This document shows positions 5,534 through 5,916 of a stretch of DNA of 5,916 nt, piece by piece (position 1 is the stretch's first letter; every line of letters starts with the position of its first letter). The position numbers and the translations under genes are program-made. A model generated the notes under the pieces. The model saw only the letters and a program-made list of their open reading frames with translations, did not search any database and had not been told where the DNA came from. The stretch covers positions 1 through 5,916 of the forward strand of contig DAOVUU010000182.1 of assembly GCA_030632405.1 (NCBI GenBank), in the 5' to 3' direction. Source of the DNA: Desulfobulbaceae bacterium (GTDB lineage Bacteria; Desulfobacterota; Desulfobulbia; Desulfobulbales; Desulfocapsaceae).

Positions 5534-5916
5534 ATGATTGGGAACTTGGATATTGTGGTGTTGCAGCAGATCTGGTGGATAATCTGCTCGATCGTTGGAG
5601 CCCTCTTTCTCTTCTTGACCTTTGTTCAGGGAGGGCAGACCCTGCTCTGGCAGGTAGCTAAAGATGAAACAGAAAAGTCGCTGGTGGTGAATTCACTTGG
5701 TCGAAAATGGGAGCTGACATTTACGACTCTGGTTCTTTTTGGAGGGGCACTTTTTGCTGCTTTTCCAAAATTTTATGCCACAAGTTTTGGCGGGGCGTAC
5801 TGGGTGTGGATGCTTATTCTTTTCAGCTTTATCATTCAGGCGGTAAGTTATGAGTATCGCACAAAACCGGGTAACTTTCTCGGGCAAAAGGTATACGAGA
5901 CATTCCTTTTTATTAA
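5534..5916 (+). CDS. cydB: Cytochrome bd quinol oxidase subunit II, 3' end cut by the window
   Basis: ATG 5534 starts one base after the cydA stop, with GGAGGG (5520-5525) inside the end of cydA and an 8-base spacer, so translation is probably coupled. The 127 visible codons run off the window; full CydB proteins are about 340-380 residues. Three hydrophobic segments are visible (about 13-31, 64-82, 89-104). LQQIWWIICS (10-19), FVQGGQTLL (30-38), GRKWELTFTTL (56-66) and GGALFAAFPKFYATSFGGAYW (70-90, abbreviated) identify CydB. It resembles the Bacteroidetes/epsilonproteobacterial type as I recall it. Compared with E. coli CydB, the TDGFD motif of helix 1 is replaced by TFVQGGQ, and the WD pair before helix 2 reads W59-E60. 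CydB pairs with CydA to form the oxidase core. Identity is strong despite truncation. Confidence 0.92.
   Translation, partial: MIGNLDIVVLQQIWWIICSIVGALFLFLTFVQGGQTLLWQVAKDETEKSLVVNSLGRKWELTFTTLVLFGGALFAAFPKFYATSFGGAYWVWMLILFSFIIQAVSYEYRTKPGNFLGQKVYETFLFI

Overview
The window looks like part of a Gram-negative, probably deltaproteobacterial or Desulfobacterota-like chromosome. Two things suggest this: moderate GC content with AT-rich spacers, and the combination of a predicted glycosyltransferase, an ammonium transporter followed by a PII gene, and a cytochrome bd operon of the DUF4492-cydA-cydB type. This placement is inference from gene content and resemblance recalled from memory, not from a search. 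All supported genes lie on the + strand.

Layout: (1) bases 2-1030 are the 3' part of a predicted glycosyltransferase gene whose start lies outside the window. (2) A 270-base spacer holds a strong 77-base imperfect inverted repeat (1055-1131) and, further down, two sigma-54-like promoter matches. (3) An ammonium transporter gene (amt, about 1300-2634) and a PII signal protein gene (glnB/glnK type, 2650-2988) form a tight two-gene unit, the usual nitrogen-control pair. (4) After a 213-base spacer with small palindromes comes a short gene for an exported, histidine-rich protein of unknown function (3202-3564). (5) A 190-base spacer carries a good sigma-70-type promoter (TTGACT-17-TATAAA) whose -35 box overlaps a Fur-box-like sequence. 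(6) The last block is a cytochrome bd operon: a 76-residue DUF4492 membrane protein (3755-3985), cydA (4000-5532) and the first 127 codons of cydB (from 5534, cut by the window end).

How the genes work together: Amt brings in ammonium, and PII senses nitrogen and energy state through 2-oxoglutarate and ATP/ADP and plugs or releases Amt. The sigma-54-like sites fit nitrogen-limited expression. The cyd operon encodes a quinol oxidase that reduces O2 with high affinity, used for microaerobic respiration or O2 detoxification. The closely spaced DUF4492 gene is a candidate accessory subunit or assembly factor for it. The most notable items are the DUF4492-cyd arrangement with its putative metal-responsive promoter, the unknown exported protein, and the long inverted repeat upstream of amt. 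No CRISPR array, rRNA, tRNA or intact insertion sequence was seen.
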